A stretch of DNA of 64,000 bases from Thiomicrorhabdus sp. (lineage in GTDB: Bacteria > Pseudomonadota > Gammaproteobacteria > Thiomicrospirales > Thiomicrospiraceae): positions 1-64,000 of the forward strand of contig NZ_OY782562.1 in NCBI RefSeq assembly GCF_963677875.1. Reading direction: 5' to 3'. Made by a program: the position numbers and the translations under genes. This document shows positions 11,422-23,615 of this stretch, in pieces; position 1 is the first letter of the stretch, and each line of letters opens with the position of its first letter. Below the pieces are notes generated by a model that did no database searches, was not told the origin of the DNA, and worked only from the letters and a program-made list of their open reading frames with translations.

Positions 11422-13266
11422 ATGCGCCAAAAAATTGAGCAGTTATCTTCCTATCTGGCGGATCAGATTGCTGCCGGTGAAGTGGTTGAACGGCCTGCAT
11501 CGGTTGTGAAAGAGTTACTGGAAAATGCTTTGGATTCCGGTGCGACTCAGATAGAGATCGAAATCGAAGAAGGCGGAACCAAGTCGATTCGTATTTCCGA
11601 TAATGGTTCGGGAATTCCGAAAGAAGAACTGCTTCTGGCGGTCAGTCGGCACGCGACCAGTAAGTTGAAAACACTGGACGATCTGGCGGCGGTTTCGACT
11701 TTGGGATTCCGTGGCGAAGCGCTGGCCAGTATCAGTTCGGTGTCGCGTTTTCGGATTCGCAGTCGAACCGAAGACGACACCGCCGCATGGAGTTTGCATT
11801 CCGAAGGGGAAGGTCGCTGGGGCGAGTTGCAGCCGAGTGCCGGGCGCGTCGGCACGGAGGTGGAAGTGCGCGATTTGTTTTTCAATACCCCGGCGCGGAA
11901 AAAATTCCTGCGTGCTGCGCGTACCGAATTCAGCCATATCGATCAGCTGGTCAAACGGGTTATGCTGAGTCGTTCCGATGTGGCTTTTAAGTTTGTGCAT
12001 AACCAGAAAACCGTACGTCAGGTGCATGCCGTCGAAAATGACGAAGGGGCTTTGCAGCGTCTGGCAACTTTGATGGGCGGAGACTTTGCCCGGCAGTCTT
12101 TGAGTATTGAATTTGAAAACGCAGACATTCGTCTGCGTGGCTGGGCCGGGTTGCCGACTTTTAATCGCAGTCAGGCTGATATGCAGTATCTGTTTGTAAA
12201 TGGGCGAATCGTTCGTGATCGTTTACTGTCGTATGCGGTTAAGCAGGCTTATGCGGATGTGCTTTATCACGGGCGCCAACCGGCTTATGTCCTGTTTGTG
12301 GAAATTCCGTTTGACCTGGTGGATGTCAATGTTCACCCGGCCAAGTATGAAGTGCGCTTTGCCAATGGGAGCTGGGTTTATGACTTTCTGCGTAGAAGCG
12401 TGCGGGATTCGGTTTCCCGACCACTGGCGGCACCATCCGGGAGTGGGGGGCAGATGCCGGTAGCGAACCCTGCTGTCGAAACCGCTAAGGCCGGTTCTGA
12501 AAACTCAGAATTTCTGAAAAATCATGTTCAAGTGGATTCTTATGGCGCCTACGGTTTCCAGAAGCCGCTTGAGTTGAATCGGAGAGGAAGTTATTCAAGC
12601 GAATTGCAGGCGGCCTTAACCGCCATGCCGACGGGCGCTTCGGTAGCCGAACCCCGCTTGGATTATGAGCCGGATGGGGAAATGCCGCCTTTAGGTTTTG
12701 CCAAGGCGCAGCTGCACGGCGTTTTCATTCTGGCGGAAAATGCCAGAGGAGTGGTTCTGGTGGACATGCATGCGGCCCATGAGCGCGTTGTCTATGAGCG
12801 TCTCAAGGTTCAGTGGCAGGCGGCGCGGCTTGTGTCGCAGCCTTTGCTGGTTCCTATGTCAATGGCGCTTGAGGCTTCGCAATTGTCAGTTTGGCGTCTG
12901 CATGCCGACCTGTTTGCCCGCCTGGGCTTCGGGCTGGAGGAGTTGGGGCCGGAGCAGTTGAGAATTACCGAAGTTCCGGCGCTCTTGTCGAAAAGCGATG
13001 TGGTTAATCTGTTGCATGACATGATTGCCGATCTGAGTGCCATGGGGAACAGTGATCAGGTTGAACGCAAAATTAATGCGATTCTCTCGACCATGGCATG
13101 TCACGGGTCGGTGCGTGCCAACCGGAAGTTGACGGTTGAGGAAATGAATGCGTTACTCAGAGAGATGGAGGTGACGCTTTCTTCGGATCAGTGTAATCAC
13201 GGTCGACCGACCTGGGTGCAATTGGATATGGCACAGCTGGACGGATTATTTATGCGTGGCCAGTGA
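11422..13266 (+). CDS. mutL: DNA mismatch repair protein MutL, endonuclease type
   Basis: GHKL ATPase that couples MutS mismatch recognition to strand excision. ATP-site motifs are ELLENALDSGATQI (about 32-45), DNGSGIP, and GFRGEAL. The C-terminal dimerisation domain carries DMHAAHERVVYE, which fits the DQHA-x2-E-x4-E metal-binding signature of nicking MutL proteins, together with ACHGSVRA and CNHGRPTW. Escherichia coli MutL lacks this signature and uses MutH. The protein has 614 residues, and GAGG sits 5 bases ahead of the ATG. miaA follows after 26 bases. Confidence 0.97.
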   Translation: MRQKIEQLSSYLADQIAAGEVVERPASVVKELLENALDSGATQIEIEIEEGGTKSIRISDNGSGIPKEELLLAVSRHATSKLKTLDDLAAVSTLGFRGEALASISSVSRFRIRSRTEDDTAAWSLHSEGEGRWGELQPSAGRVGTEVEVRDLFFNTPARKKFLRAARTEFSHIDQLVKRVMLSRSDVAFKFVHNQKTVRQVHAVENDEGALQRLATLMGGDFARQSLSIEFENADIRLRGWAGLPTFNRSQADMQYLFVNGRIVRDRLLSYAVKQAYADVLYHGRQPAYVLFVEIPFDLVDVNVHPAKYEVRFANGSWVYDFLRRSVRDSVSRPLAAPSGSGGQMPVANPAVETAKAGSENSEFLKNHVQVDSYGAYGFQKPLELNRRGSYSSELQAALTAMPTGASVAEPRLDYEPDGEMPPLGFAKAQLHGVFILAENARGVVLVDMHAAHERVVYERLKVQWQAARLVSQPLLVPMSMALEASQLSVWRLHADLFARLGFGLEELGPEQLRITEVPALLSKSDVVNLLHDMIADLSAMGNSDQVERKINAILSTMACHGSVRANRKLTVEEMNALLREMEVTLSSDQCNHGRPTWVQLDMAQLDGLFMRGQ

Positions 13267-13292
13267 TTCCTTGGCCTGAATGTAACTGAATT

Positions 13293-14321
13293 ATGACGGA
13301 AAATTATTTGAAAAGCGTGGATGAATTAATTCGCAGAAAAACGTGCCTGGCAATCATGGGACCGACGGCTTCGGGAAAAAGCGGCTTGTCGATGTTGCTG
13401 GCAAAAGCCTTGCCGATTGAAATCATCAGTGTGGATTCTGCTCTGGTTTATCGGGGGATGAATGTTGGAACGGCCAAGCCTAGCTCCGCTGAAATGCAAG
13501 CGGTTCCGCATCATTTGATCGATACGCATGGTGTTGATCAAAGCTATTCGGCTTCGGAATTTGTTGAAGACGCTTATCGTCTGGTTGAGGAGATTTTTGC
13601 GCGCAACCGTTTGCCGGTGTTCGTCGGTGGAACCATGATGTATTTCAACGCCTTGCAAAAAGGGATGTCGGATTTGCCCTCGGCCGATGAGGCGGTGCGG
13701 GAAAAGTTGTTGCAGCAATGGCAGGCGGAACCGCAATCGATGCACGAACGGCTGTGTGAGGTTGATCCGCAAGCGGCCGAGAGAATTCATCCAAACGATC
13801 CGCAGAGACTGATTCGTGCGCTGGAAGTGTTTGAAGTGACCGGAACACCGTTGAGCGAGTTTCAGGCGCAGCCGAAAAATGCCTTGAAAGCGTTTAAATT
13901 GATCAAGGTCGGTTTGATACCCGAAGATCGGGCCAGGCTGCATGCTCAGATTGAAGAGCGGTTTATGCAAATGCTGGAAGACGGGTTTCTGCAGGAGGTG
14001 AAAGGGCTCTACGAACGTGGCGATTTGAATGTCGAGATGACCTCGATCCGCAGTGTGGGTTATCGTCAGGCATGGCTGTTTCTGCAGGGTGAATATGATT
14101 ACGAAACCTTTGTGCATAAAGCCGTTGTGGCGACGCGCCAATTGGCAAAACGTCAGTTGACCTGGCTCCGAAAAGAATCTGACATGCTGGTGCTGGATCC
14201 GTTTCAGATAACGGTTGAACAAAGGTTGCAGGCAGTGTTGAAAACCCTTGAGGATGAGGCGTCTTCGGAAATACTTGATGAGCCGAAGAAGGCTTTTATA
14301 CACGGGATTGAGTCCGGCTGA
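13293..14321 (+). CDS. miaA: tRNA dimethylallyltransferase
   Basis: Adds dimethylallyl to N6 of A37 in tRNAs reading UNN codons. The P-loop GPTASGKS is at 23-30, followed by the substrate-binding ISVDSALVYRGMNVGTAKPS and HHLIDTH motifs, then GGTMMYFNAL and the C-terminal AVVATRQLAKRQLTWLR, which contacts tRNA. The protein is 342 residues, about 25 longer than usual because of an acidic, unconserved C-terminal tail after the QLTWLR region. The mutL-miaA-hfq-hflX order is the classical gammaproteobacterial superoperon. Confidence 0.97.
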   Translation: MTENYLKSVDELIRRKTCLAIMGPTASGKSGLSMLLAKALPIEIISVDSALVYRGMNVGTAKPSSAEMQAVPHHLIDTHGVDQSYSASEFVEDAYRLVEEIFARNRLPVFVGGTMMYFNALQKGMSDLPSADEAVREKLLQQWQAEPQSMHERLCEVDPQAAERIHPNDPQRLIRALEVFEVTGTPLSEFQAQPKNALKAFKLIKVGLIPEDRARLHAQIEERFMQMLEDGFLQEVKGLYERGDLNVEMTSIRSVGYRQAWLFLQGEYDYETFVHKAVVATRQLAKRQLTWLRKESDMLVLDPFQITVEQRLQAVLKTLEDEASSEILDEPKKAFIHGIESG

Positions 14322-14384
14322 GGAGGGAAATGATCCTTTTGTCTGCTGTTTACTCCAAAATATGTCTTTTAACGGTAAAACTTA

Positions 14385-14413
14385 TTGCGAAAAAGGGCTG
14401 AAATCGCTATGGT
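14385..14413 (+). promoter_or_regulatory. Possible promoter for hfq
   Basis: TTGCGA (14385-14390) and TATGGT (14408-14413) are separated by exactly 17 bases in the 222-base miaA-hfq gap. A start near 14420 would give an hfq leader of about 125 bases. Both boxes deviate from consensus at two positions. An extra promoter between miaA and hfq is known in other gammaproteobacteria. Confidence 0.4.
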
Positions 14414-14543
14414 ATGCTTTCAAGATTCCTAAAAGTGAAAACGGCCTGTTTTGACTTGGCAATAATCAGGATGGCTTGAAAAGAACAGGGATGTCCCCCG
14501 GAAAATAAAATTAAAAATACAGAAAATAATATTAGGAAGCATC

Positions 14544-14816
14544 ATGGAGAGTAAAAAAGTGGCAAAAGCGTTGCCGATTCAGGACCCTTATCTAAATGCC
14601 TTGCGCAAGGAACGCATCAGTGTGTCGATCTATCTGGTCAATGGCGTCAAGTTGCAGGGTAAGGTTGATTCTTTCGATCAGTTTGTCGTCCTGTTGCGCA
14701 GCAATGTTACTCAGATGGTTTATAAGCACGCCATTTCCACCATCGTGCCTATGCGCGATCCTAAGCCTTACGAACACGGTTCCGACGAACGGTCTTCTTC
14801 TGATCAGGACGCTTAA
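14544..14816 (+). CDS. hfq: RNA chaperone Hfq
   Basis: Hexameric Sm-like protein that pairs small RNAs with mRNAs. The 90-residue protein has the Sm1 region ([35 protein letters not shown]) and the Sm2 motif [10 protein letters not shown] that forms the proximal RNA-binding pore. The C-terminal tail is short and acidic/serine-rich ([13 protein letters not shown]). AGGAAG precedes the ATG. The gene lies between miaA and hflX. Confidence 0.98.
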   Translation: MESKKVAKALPIQDPYLNALRKERISVSIYLVNGVKLQGKVDSFDQFVVLLRSNVTQMVYKHAISTIVPMRDPKPYEHGSDERSSSDQDA

Positions 14817-14902
14817 TTTTTGATGTTGTTGCCGGCTCGTTATCATCCTGCTTTTTGTCAATTTGTTTTAAAATAAGCGATTTGGTGAAACGATAACGAC
14901 GC

Positions 14903-16201
14903 ATGGAATTATTTGATCGTCTCGAACGACGTGAATTGGAACGAGCTGTTCTGGTTCACGTCGATTTCCACAATGAAGCCGACCGTGAAGAGTTGGACGA
15001 ATTCTACGAACTGGTCGATTCGGCCGGTGCGGAAATCTGCACCCTTATCTCGACAAAGCGCAACACCCCGGATCCGAAATTCTTTATCGGTAAGGGTAAG
15101 GCCGAGGAAGTTCAGCATGCGGTTGAACTCTTTGAAGCGGATGTGGTCATTGTTAATCATGCCTTGACTCCGGCTCAGGAGCGTAATCTTTCCTCTTTTC
15201 TCGACTGCCAGGTTCTTGACCGGGTCGGTTTGATTCTGGATATTTTCGCGCAGCGCGCCCGTTCTCACGAAGGGAAACTTCAAGTGGAATTGGCGCAGTT
15301 GAAACGTATGTCAACCCGCTTGGTAAAGGGCTGGAGCCATTTGGATCGTCAAGGCGGGATCGGTGCCCGTGGTCCGGGGGAAACGCAGCTGGAAACTGAC
15401 CGACGTTTGATTCAAGGGCGGATTAAACAGTTGGAAGCCCGTATTGAAAAAGTTCGCAAACAGCGTGCTTTGGGGCGGCGATCGAGAACAAAGTCCGAAT
15501 TGCCGACTATCACTATTGTCGGTTACACCAATGCAGGAAAATCTACTTTGTTTAACCAGATGACGACCGCCGGCGTCTATGCCGAAGATCGTCTGTTTGC
15601 AACGCTGGATTCGACTTTACGCAGAGTTCATCTCCCGGGAGCCGGGCCGGTCATTTTTGCCGATACAGTTGGCTTTATCCGTCATATCCCACACGATCTG
15701 GTGACGGCTTTCCGCTCGACATTGGAAGAAACACGTGAGGCCAGTCTGCTGATTCATCTGGTTGATGCATCCGATGTCCATCGGGAAGAAAAGATGCGGG
15801 ATGTTTTCGAGGTGATTGACGAGGTTGGGGCCAGCGAAGTGCCGCAATTGCTGGTTTTTAATAAGGTGGATGCGATTTCTCCTCCGGTTGAACCAAAGGT
15901 GGATTACGACGATCAGGGAATACCGAAGCGTGTTTGGATTTCCGCTAAGGACGGGTTGGGGATTGATGCTCTGATGGACTCGGTTGCTTCTTTTTTTAAA
16001 GGTCGTTTTCACCGTGTTGAGTTGTGTCTGGATGTGAATGCCGGAAAAAGGCGTGCCGAGCTTTATCAGCTTGGAACCATTCATCACGAATCTTTCGACG
16101 AGAGCGGAAACAGCCTGTTTGAAATGACACTGACCGAACAGGAATGGGGTCAGGTTCGTTGTTGGCCGGAGATTATCGAAAGTCGTGAAATCCGTTCGTA
16201 G
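14903..16201 (+). CDS. hflX: GTPase HflX, ribosome-splitting factor
   Basis: Heat-shock GTPase that binds and splits stalled 70S ribosomes. The N-terminal HflX domain includes PDPKFFIGKGKAEEVQ and the LDRVGLILDIFAQRARSHEG region. A Gly-rich GARGPGETQLETDRR linker precedes the GTPase domain with G1 GYTNAGKST (near residue 207), G3 DTVGF and G4 NKVD. The length of 432 residues is normal. It begins 86 bases after hfq and is followed by hflK with its own likely promoter. Confidence 0.97.
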   Translation: MELFDRLERRELERAVLVHVDFHNEADREELDEFYELVDSAGAEICTLISTKRNTPDPKFFIGKGKAEEVQHAVELFEADVVIVNHALTPAQERNLSSFLDCQVLDRVGLILDIFAQRARSHEGKLQVELAQLKRMSTRLVKGWSHLDRQGGIGARGPGETQLETDRRLIQGRIKQLEARIEKVRKQRALGRRSRTKSELPTITIVGYTNAGKSTLFNQMTTAGVYAEDRLFATLDSTLRRVHLPGAGPVIFADTVGFIRHIPHDLVTAFRSTLEETREASLLIHLVDASDVHREEKMRDVFEVIDEVGASEVPQLLVFNKVDAISPPVEPKVDYDDQGIPKRVWISAKDGLGIDALMDSVASFFKGRFHRVELCLDVNAGKRRAELYQLGTIHHESFDESGNSLFEMTLTEQEWGQVRCWPEIIESREIRS

Positions 16202-16252
16202 ATCGCGTCGGGTGATTAATAAGAGTTAAAGGCCGATAAAGTTGTTTAATAG

Positions 16253-16281
16253 ATGACATTTGTTCTCATTATCTCTACAAT
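16253..16281 (+). promoter_or_regulatory. Sigma-70 type promoter for hflK-hflC
   Basis: ATGACA (16253-16258) and TACAAT (16276-16281) are separated by 17 bases; each matches the consensus at five of six positions. Transcription would start near 16288, about 57 bases upstream of the hflK ATG. This would let hflKC be expressed apart from hflX. Confidence 0.55.
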
Positions 16282-16344
16282 ATCGGGAATCCTGTCTGCC
16301 GAGAAGGCGGACCTAAATTTGATGCCAATTCATGGAGAGGTTTA

Positions 16345-17550
16345 ATGGCTTGGAACGAACCAGGTAAACCGGGACAAGATCCTTGGGGTAACTCGGGTAA
16401 CAATGGCGGTGGGAATTCGCCTAAAAAACCGAATAAAAACGATGACTTGGACGCAATTGTGAAGAAAGTTCAAGATCTTTTCGGAGGCCAGAATAACGGT
16501 GGTGGTTTCAGCGGTATCGGCGGTGGGCTGATTCTCGGTGTTGCCGTCATTGTGTGGCTGTTGTCCGGTATTTATATTGTCGATCCGGCCGAGCGTGGCG
16601 TCGTTACCCGTTTTGGTGCCTTCGTCGAAGAGACCAAAGCCGGGCCGCACTGGCACATGCCTTTCCCGATCGAAAGCGTGAAGGTGGTCAATGTCGACCA
16701 GATCCGTACGGCGGAAATCGGGTACCGTTCCGATAGTCGGAATCGTTCCGGAAATGTTCCGAGCGAATCTCTGATGTTGACGAAAGACGAAAATATCGTT
16801 GATGTGAAAATTGCGGTTCAATACCAGATCCGCAGTGCCAATAAATATCTGTTCAATCTTTCCGATCCGGATGTTACTCTGCGCTCGGTTATTGAAAGTG
16901 CCTTGCGTGAAGTGGTTGGTCAGAATTCCATGGATTTTGTTCTGACGGAAGGGCGTAATGAAGTGGTTTCCCGTGTTCAGTCACTGGCTCAGGATCGTTT
17001 GGACTCTTATGGTGCCGGATTGATTATTACCAGCGTCAACTTGCAGGATGTCCAACCGCCTGAACAGGTTCAATCAGCCTTTGCGGATGTGGTCAAGGCG
17101 CGCGAAGACCGTGAGCGCGTAATTAACGAAGCTGAAGCCTACTCGAACGATATTCTTCCGAAAGCGCGCGGTAAAGCGGCACGTGAATTGGAAGAAGCCA
17201 GTGCATATCATGATCAGGTCATTGCTCGCGCAAAGGGTGAATCGGCACGTTTCGAAAGCATTGTCGCCGAGTATCAGAAAGCTCCGGAAGTAACGCGCAA
17301 CCGTTTGTATATCGATGCGATTTCCACGGTTCTGGGCAATACCAGTAAAGTCTTCGTCGGTTCGGACAGTTCTAACAATCTGTTGTATCTACCTTTGGAT
17401 AAAATGGTTAATCAGGGAACAACGATTCCGTTTAAACCGGCGGATCTTGAAAGTGCGGTCAGTCAGCCGACTCAGTCCGGCAGCGCGACGTCTCAGAGTG
17501 GAGCCCGAAGCAATATCCGTGAATATCTAAGAAACAGGGAGTTACGTTAA
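16345..17550 (+). CDS. hflK: FtsH protease modulator HflK
   Basis: SPFH/prohibitin-family membrane protein that forms, with HflC, a cage around the FtsH protease. The N-terminus is Gly/Asn/Pro-rich (WGNSGNNGGGNSPKKPNKND), a single membrane helix follows at about 56-78 (GGLILGVAVIVWLLSGIYIV), and the SPFH domain begins VDPAERGVVTRFGAF. The C-terminal half is a coiled coil (EEASAYHDQVIARAKGESAR). The stop overlaps the hflC start as TAATG, indicating coupled translation in equal amounts. Confidence 0.97.
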   Translation: MAWNEPGKPGQDPWGNSGNNGGGNSPKKPNKNDDLDAIVKKVQDLFGGQNNGGGFSGIGGGLILGVAVIVWLLSGIYIVDPAERGVVTRFGAFVEETKAGPHWHMPFPIESVKVVNVDQIRTAEIGYRSDSRNRSGNVPSESLMLTKDENIVDVKIAVQYQIRSANKYLFNLSDPDVTLRSVIESALREVVGQNSMDFVLTEGRNEVVSRVQSLAQDRLDSYGAGLIITSVNLQDVQPPEQVQSAFADVVKAREDRERVINEAEAYSNDILPKARGKAARELEEASAYHDQVIARAKGESARFESIVAEYQKAPEVTRNRLYIDAISTVLGNTSKVFVGSDSSNNLLYLPLDKMVNQGTTIPFKPADLESAVSQPTQSGSATSQSGARSNIREYLRNRELR

Positions 17551-18407
17551 TGAAATCGATTTTATCTATTCTGGTAGCGGCGATTTTGTTTGTCGGTGTG
17601 AACTCTGTTTTTATGGTGAAGCAATCGGAAACGGCGGTCGTTCTTCGATTGGGGGAAATTGTTAAATCCGATTTGCAACCCGGTTTGCATTTCAAAACAC
17701 CGTTTATCAACAATGTTCGCACCTTCGATGCGCGTTTGCAGACTTTGGATTCCAATCCGGAGCGTTACCTGACCAGCGAAAAGAAGAACCTTGAGGTAGA
17801 TTCATTCGTAAAGTGGCGTATTCAGGATGTTGCCAAATTCTATACCACAATGAACGGTGATAAGCGTTCTGCGGATTTGCGCCTGGGCCAGATCGTTAAG
17901 GATGGTTTGCGCGCCGAGTTCGGTAACCGTACTGTGAAAGAGGTTATTTCCGGCGAGCGTGTCGAGATCGCCAATAAAATTAAGGAAACTACTGCCGAGG
18001 CAGCCAGCTCTTTCGGTATTGAAATCGAAGATGTCCGTATCAAACGTATCGACCTGGCCAAGGATGTCAGTGATTCGGTCTATCGCCGTATGGAAGCCGA
18101 GCGTAACCGTGTGGCGAAAGATCTTCGTTCAAAAGGATCGGAGTCGGCCGAGAAAATCAAAGCCGATGCCGATCGTCAGAGAGCGGTTATTTTGGCGGAT
18201 GCCTACAGTCAGGGTGAAATCATTCGCGGTAAAGGGGATGCGCAAGCCGCTGAAATTTACGCGAAAGCCTACAATAAAGATCCGGAATTCTATTCGTTCT
18301 ATCACAGCTTGAATGCCTACCAAAGCGCCTTCAAGAGTAAGGAAGATGTGATGGTAGTTGACCCGAAATCGGATTTCTTTAAATACTTTAACCAGACCGT
18401 AAAATAA
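17550..18407 (+). CDS. hflC: FtsH protease modulator HflC
   Basis: Partner of HflK. The 285-residue protein has an N-terminal membrane helix (ILSILVAAILFVGVNSVFMV), the SPFH start VKQSETAVVLRLGEIV, and a long charged helix (DRQRAVILADAYSQGEIIRG) before the C-terminus. It is followed 17 bases later by an intrinsic terminator at 18424-18449. Confidence 0.97.
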   Translation: MKSILSILVAAILFVGVNSVFMVKQSETAVVLRLGEIVKSDLQPGLHFKTPFINNVRTFDARLQTLDSNPERYLTSEKKNLEVDSFVKWRIQDVAKFYTTMNGDKRSADLRLGQIVKDGLRAEFGNRTVKEVISGERVEIANKIKETTAEAASSFGIEIEDVRIKRIDLAKDVSDSVYRRMEAERNRVAKDLRSKGSESAEKIKADADRQRAVILADAYSQGEIIRGKGDAQAAEIYAKAYNKDPEFYSFYHSLNAYQSAFKSKEDVMVVDPKSDFFKYFNQTVK

Positions 18408-18423
18408 TCATACGGTCGATTTG

Positions 18424-18449
18424 AAAAGGTGGGGTAACCCACCTTTTTT
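18424..18449 (+). terminator. Intrinsic terminator after hflC
   Basis: AAAAGGTGGG and CCCACCTTTT pair around a four-base GTAA loop and run straight into a T tract. It ends the hflKC transcript. Confidence 0.85.
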
Positions 18450-18457
18450 ATGGTGCC

Positions 18458-18649
18458 ATGCTGGAAAATACCTTTATTGCCGCACTTGCCCTGGTATTGA
18501 TTCTCGAAGGTCTTCTGCCATTCGTTTTTCCGAACTTCTGGCGCAAAATGATGTTGGAAGCGGTCAGTTTACCGGAAAGAAGCCTGCGTCTTGTCGGCCT
18601 GGTTTCCATTTCGATCGGTTTGGCGATTTTGCTATTTTTCAGTGAATGA
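18458..18649 (+). CDS. DUF2065 small membrane protein (YjeT-like)
   Basis: A 63-residue protein with two hydrophobic helices, ENTFIAALALVLILEGLLPF near the N-terminus and RSLRLVGLVSISIGLAILLF near the C-terminus, joined by the FPNFWRKMM loop typical of DUF2065. Family members lie between hflC and hisZ or purA in many gammaproteobacteria, as here. The function is unknown. The start lies only 8 bases after the hflC terminator, so some read-through or an overlapping promoter must serve it. Confidence 0.85.
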   Translation: MLENTFIAALALVLILEGLLPFVFPNFWRKMMLEAVSLPERSLRLVGLVSISIGLAILLFFSE

Positions 18650-18715
18650 CGGCAAATTGATTTACAATAAGCCGTTTGTGTTTAGTTTTAGAACAGTTAA
18701 ATAAGAAGACTTGTC

Positions 18716-21266
<2,551 letters not shown>

Positions 21267-21290
21267 TTTGCTGTCGGTTTAAAACTGAAA

Positions 21291-21317
21291 AAGCCCGGAT
21301 ATTTTCCGGGTTTTTTG
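21291..21317 (+). terminator. Intrinsic terminator after purA
   Basis: CCCGGA (21294-21299) and TCCGGG (21305-21310) form a short GC-rich stem followed by TTTTTT. Confidence 0.8.
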
Positions 21318-21502
21318 CTTTTCAGGAACAGAACAAAGCGTGCAAAGCTTCATGCTTTTTTGTTTGCACGGAATTTTGTTTTCCGTGCTTTGCGCCATAG
21401 GCGGACGATTCATCTACTTTGAATAAAAATAGGATGAAACCCGTGTGCGGGCTTGGTATCATAACCACTATTTTTTGAAGTTTAAGAAAACGAGGATACA
21501 GC

Positions 21503-23407
21503 ATGTTACAAGCCATTCGTGATCATGCCCAGGGCTGGATTGCCTGGGTGATCGTCGGCCTGATTATTTTGACGTTTGCACTTTTCGGTATCGATCAGTA
21601 TGCGCGCGGCGATAAAACGACCACCGTGGCCGAAGTGAACGGCGAAGGGGTAACGGCAACCGACTTCCTGACGCTGTACAATCGTGAAAAAATGCGTCTG
21701 CAAAAACAGTTTGGTGACATGTATGAATCGATCGTCAAGGATGAAGAGTTACGCAGTCAGGTTTTGAACGCGCTGATTGAATCGAAACTGATTTCTCAAT
21801 GGAACCAGGAACACAATTTGCTGATCAGTGATCAGCAGCTTGCGGCAACGATTCAATCCGCTCAGGTGTTTCAGGATAAAGGCGAGTTCTCTCAGAAATT
21901 GTATGAAGAAATCCTGGCGCGTAACGGTTTGAATGTTGCGCGTTTTGAATACGAACAGCGCGAATTTCTGGCTGAAAACCAATTCCGTTCTTTGACGCTT
22001 TCTTCAGCGTTCTCCACAAACAGTGAAACCGAGCAGCTGGCACAACTTCAGGGACAGCAGCGTCAGATTAATTACCTGCGCATCGATCAGCGTCCGTTTT
22101 TGGAAAAGGTTACCGTGGATGAAGCGGAAATCGCTGCAGAATACGAAAAGAGCAAGTCGGATTGGCTGGAACCGGAAAAAGTCCAGATGCAATATGTCGA
22201 GCTGTCTCAGGCTCAGTTAGCGCAAGATATCGAAGTAAATGATGCTCTTTTGAAAGCGTTTTATCAAGATAATCAGTCTTTGTTTACCTTGCCTGAAAAA
22301 CGCCATGCCAAGCATATTCTGGTTCGAATGGATGCCGATACGCCCGAAGCTGAGGAAAAAGCAAAGCGGACTCTGGCTGAAATTGAAGATAAGTTGAAGA
22401 AAGGCGAATCTTTTGAAGAATTGGCAAAAATCTATTCTCAGGACCCCGGCTCTGCTTCATCCGGTGGAGACTTGGGCGAGTTTGAGCAGGGGATGATGGT
22501 TCCGGCGTTCGATCAGGCGGTTTTCTCCATGCAGAGTGGTGAAATCAGCAAACCGGTGAAAACGGAGTTTGGCTATCATCTGATCAAACTGGAATCGATT
22601 GTTTCGAAAACCCTGCCTGAATTTGCAGAGATCAAAGAGGATGTCGAAAAGCAGTATAAAAAGCAGCAAGCCGAGAAGCAGTATTTCGATAAACTTGAAC
22701 AGCTGAATACGGTTGCTTATGAGCAGCCGGAGAATTTGCAAGCCGTTGCGGATGCGGTTGGTTTGCCGTTAAAAACAACCGAAGCTTTCGGGCGTCATGG
22801 TGGCACTTCGGAGGTGACTTCGAATCCGAAATTTATTCAAGCTGCGTTTTCTGACGATGTGATGAAAAACAACCTCAACAGTACAGCAATCGAGCTTGGA
22901 AACAATCAGGCGGTTGTTATCCACCTTGATCAGCATTTCCCAGAGCGTCAGAAAACGCTGCAGGAAGTTTCGGAACAAATCAAGCAGGAACTGACACGAG
23001 CTAAAGCGGTTGCCGAGGCAGGCAAGCTTGCGCAAAGCCTGTTGCCGAAAGTGCAGGCCGGAGAGAACCCGGAATCGTTAATGAGTTCCGGGGTTGAATG
23101 GCATCCGATTGGTTGGATCGAACGAAACAGTCAGCGTCTGTTGCCGCAAATGGTCAGTGAAGTTTTCAAAATTCAAAAACCGCAGACAGGTGCTTCGGTG
23201 TGGCATTCGTACCAGCTACCGACCGGAGATACGGTTCTGATCGAGTTGAGTGGAGTAAAAACCGAATCGGTCGGTGAAGAGCAGAAAGTCTCTTTGCAGA
23301 AAGCGTTTACCGAGCTGAGTTCGAATGCTGAACTGGATGCGCGTTTAAAAGCTCTGATGGCGAAAGCGGAGATTGTTCGCAAGCCGGTCTATGAAACAAT
23401 TAAATAG
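21503..23407 (+). CDS. ppiD: Membrane-anchored periplasmic foldase PpiD (parvulin type)
   Basis: Chaperone and peptidyl-prolyl isomerase-like protein working on exported proteins near the Sec translocon. An N-terminal membrane anchor (GWIAWVIVGLIILTFALFGI, about residues 11-30) precedes a SurA/PpiD N-terminal domain (VAEVNGEGVTATDFLTLYNR). One parvulin domain starts at KRHAKHILVRMD, near residue 268, and continues through DLGEFEQGMMVPAFDQAVF and TEFGYHLIKLE. The 634 residues fit the family. It stands alone between two terminators. Confidence 0.95.
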   Translation: MLQAIRDHAQGWIAWVIVGLIILTFALFGIDQYARGDKTTTVAEVNGEGVTATDFLTLYNREKMRLQKQFGDMYESIVKDEELRSQVLNALIESKLISQWNQEHNLLISDQQLAATIQSAQVFQDKGEFSQKLYEEILARNGLNVARFEYEQREFLAENQFRSLTLSSAFSTNSETEQLAQLQGQQRQINYLRIDQRPFLEKVTVDEAEIAAEYEKSKSDWLEPEKVQMQYVELSQAQLAQDIEVNDALLKAFYQDNQSLFTLPEKRHAKHILVRMDADTPEAEEKAKRTLAEIEDKLKKGESFEELAKIYSQDPGSASSGGDLGEFEQGMMVPAFDQAVFSMQSGEISKPVKTEFGYHLIKLESIVSKTLPEFAEIKEDVEKQYKKQQAEKQYFDKLEQLNTVAYEQPENLQAVADAVGLPLKTTEAFGRHGGTSEVTSNPKFIQAAFSDDVMKNNLNSTAIELGNNQAVVIHLDQHFPERQKTLQEVSEQIKQELTRAKAVAEAGKLAQSLLPKVQAGENPESLMSSGVEWHPIGWIERNSQRLLPQMVSEVFKIQKPQTGASVWHSYQLPTGDTVLIELSGVKTESVGEEQKVSLQKAFTELSSNAELDARLKALMAKAEIVRKPVYETIK

Positions 23408-23420
23408 ATTGGTAAACAAC

Positions 23421-23498
23421 GGCTGATTTAGAACAATCAGCCGGATTCGCAAGCGGTAACAAACCGTGGGAGACAAAGTTCTCTCACGGTTTTTTTTG
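23421..23498 (+). terminator. Double hairpin ending ppiD
   Basis: A first stem pairs GGCTGATT (23421-23428) with AATCAGCC (23435-23442). A second, longer stem pairs AAACCGTG (23461-23468) plus GAGA with TCTC plus CACGGTTT (23485-23492), followed by a long T tract. The second one is the intrinsic terminator proper. Confidence 0.85.
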
Positions 23499-23615
23499 TA
23501 TTCAAGGCGGCAACTGAATCAGAAAACAAAGTGCCAGCCGTTCAGTGATCACAGCTCGCAGGCATGTGACTCTGGGATCTTCGATGCTGTAAAAATTTAG
23601 AAAAGTGCTTTAAGC

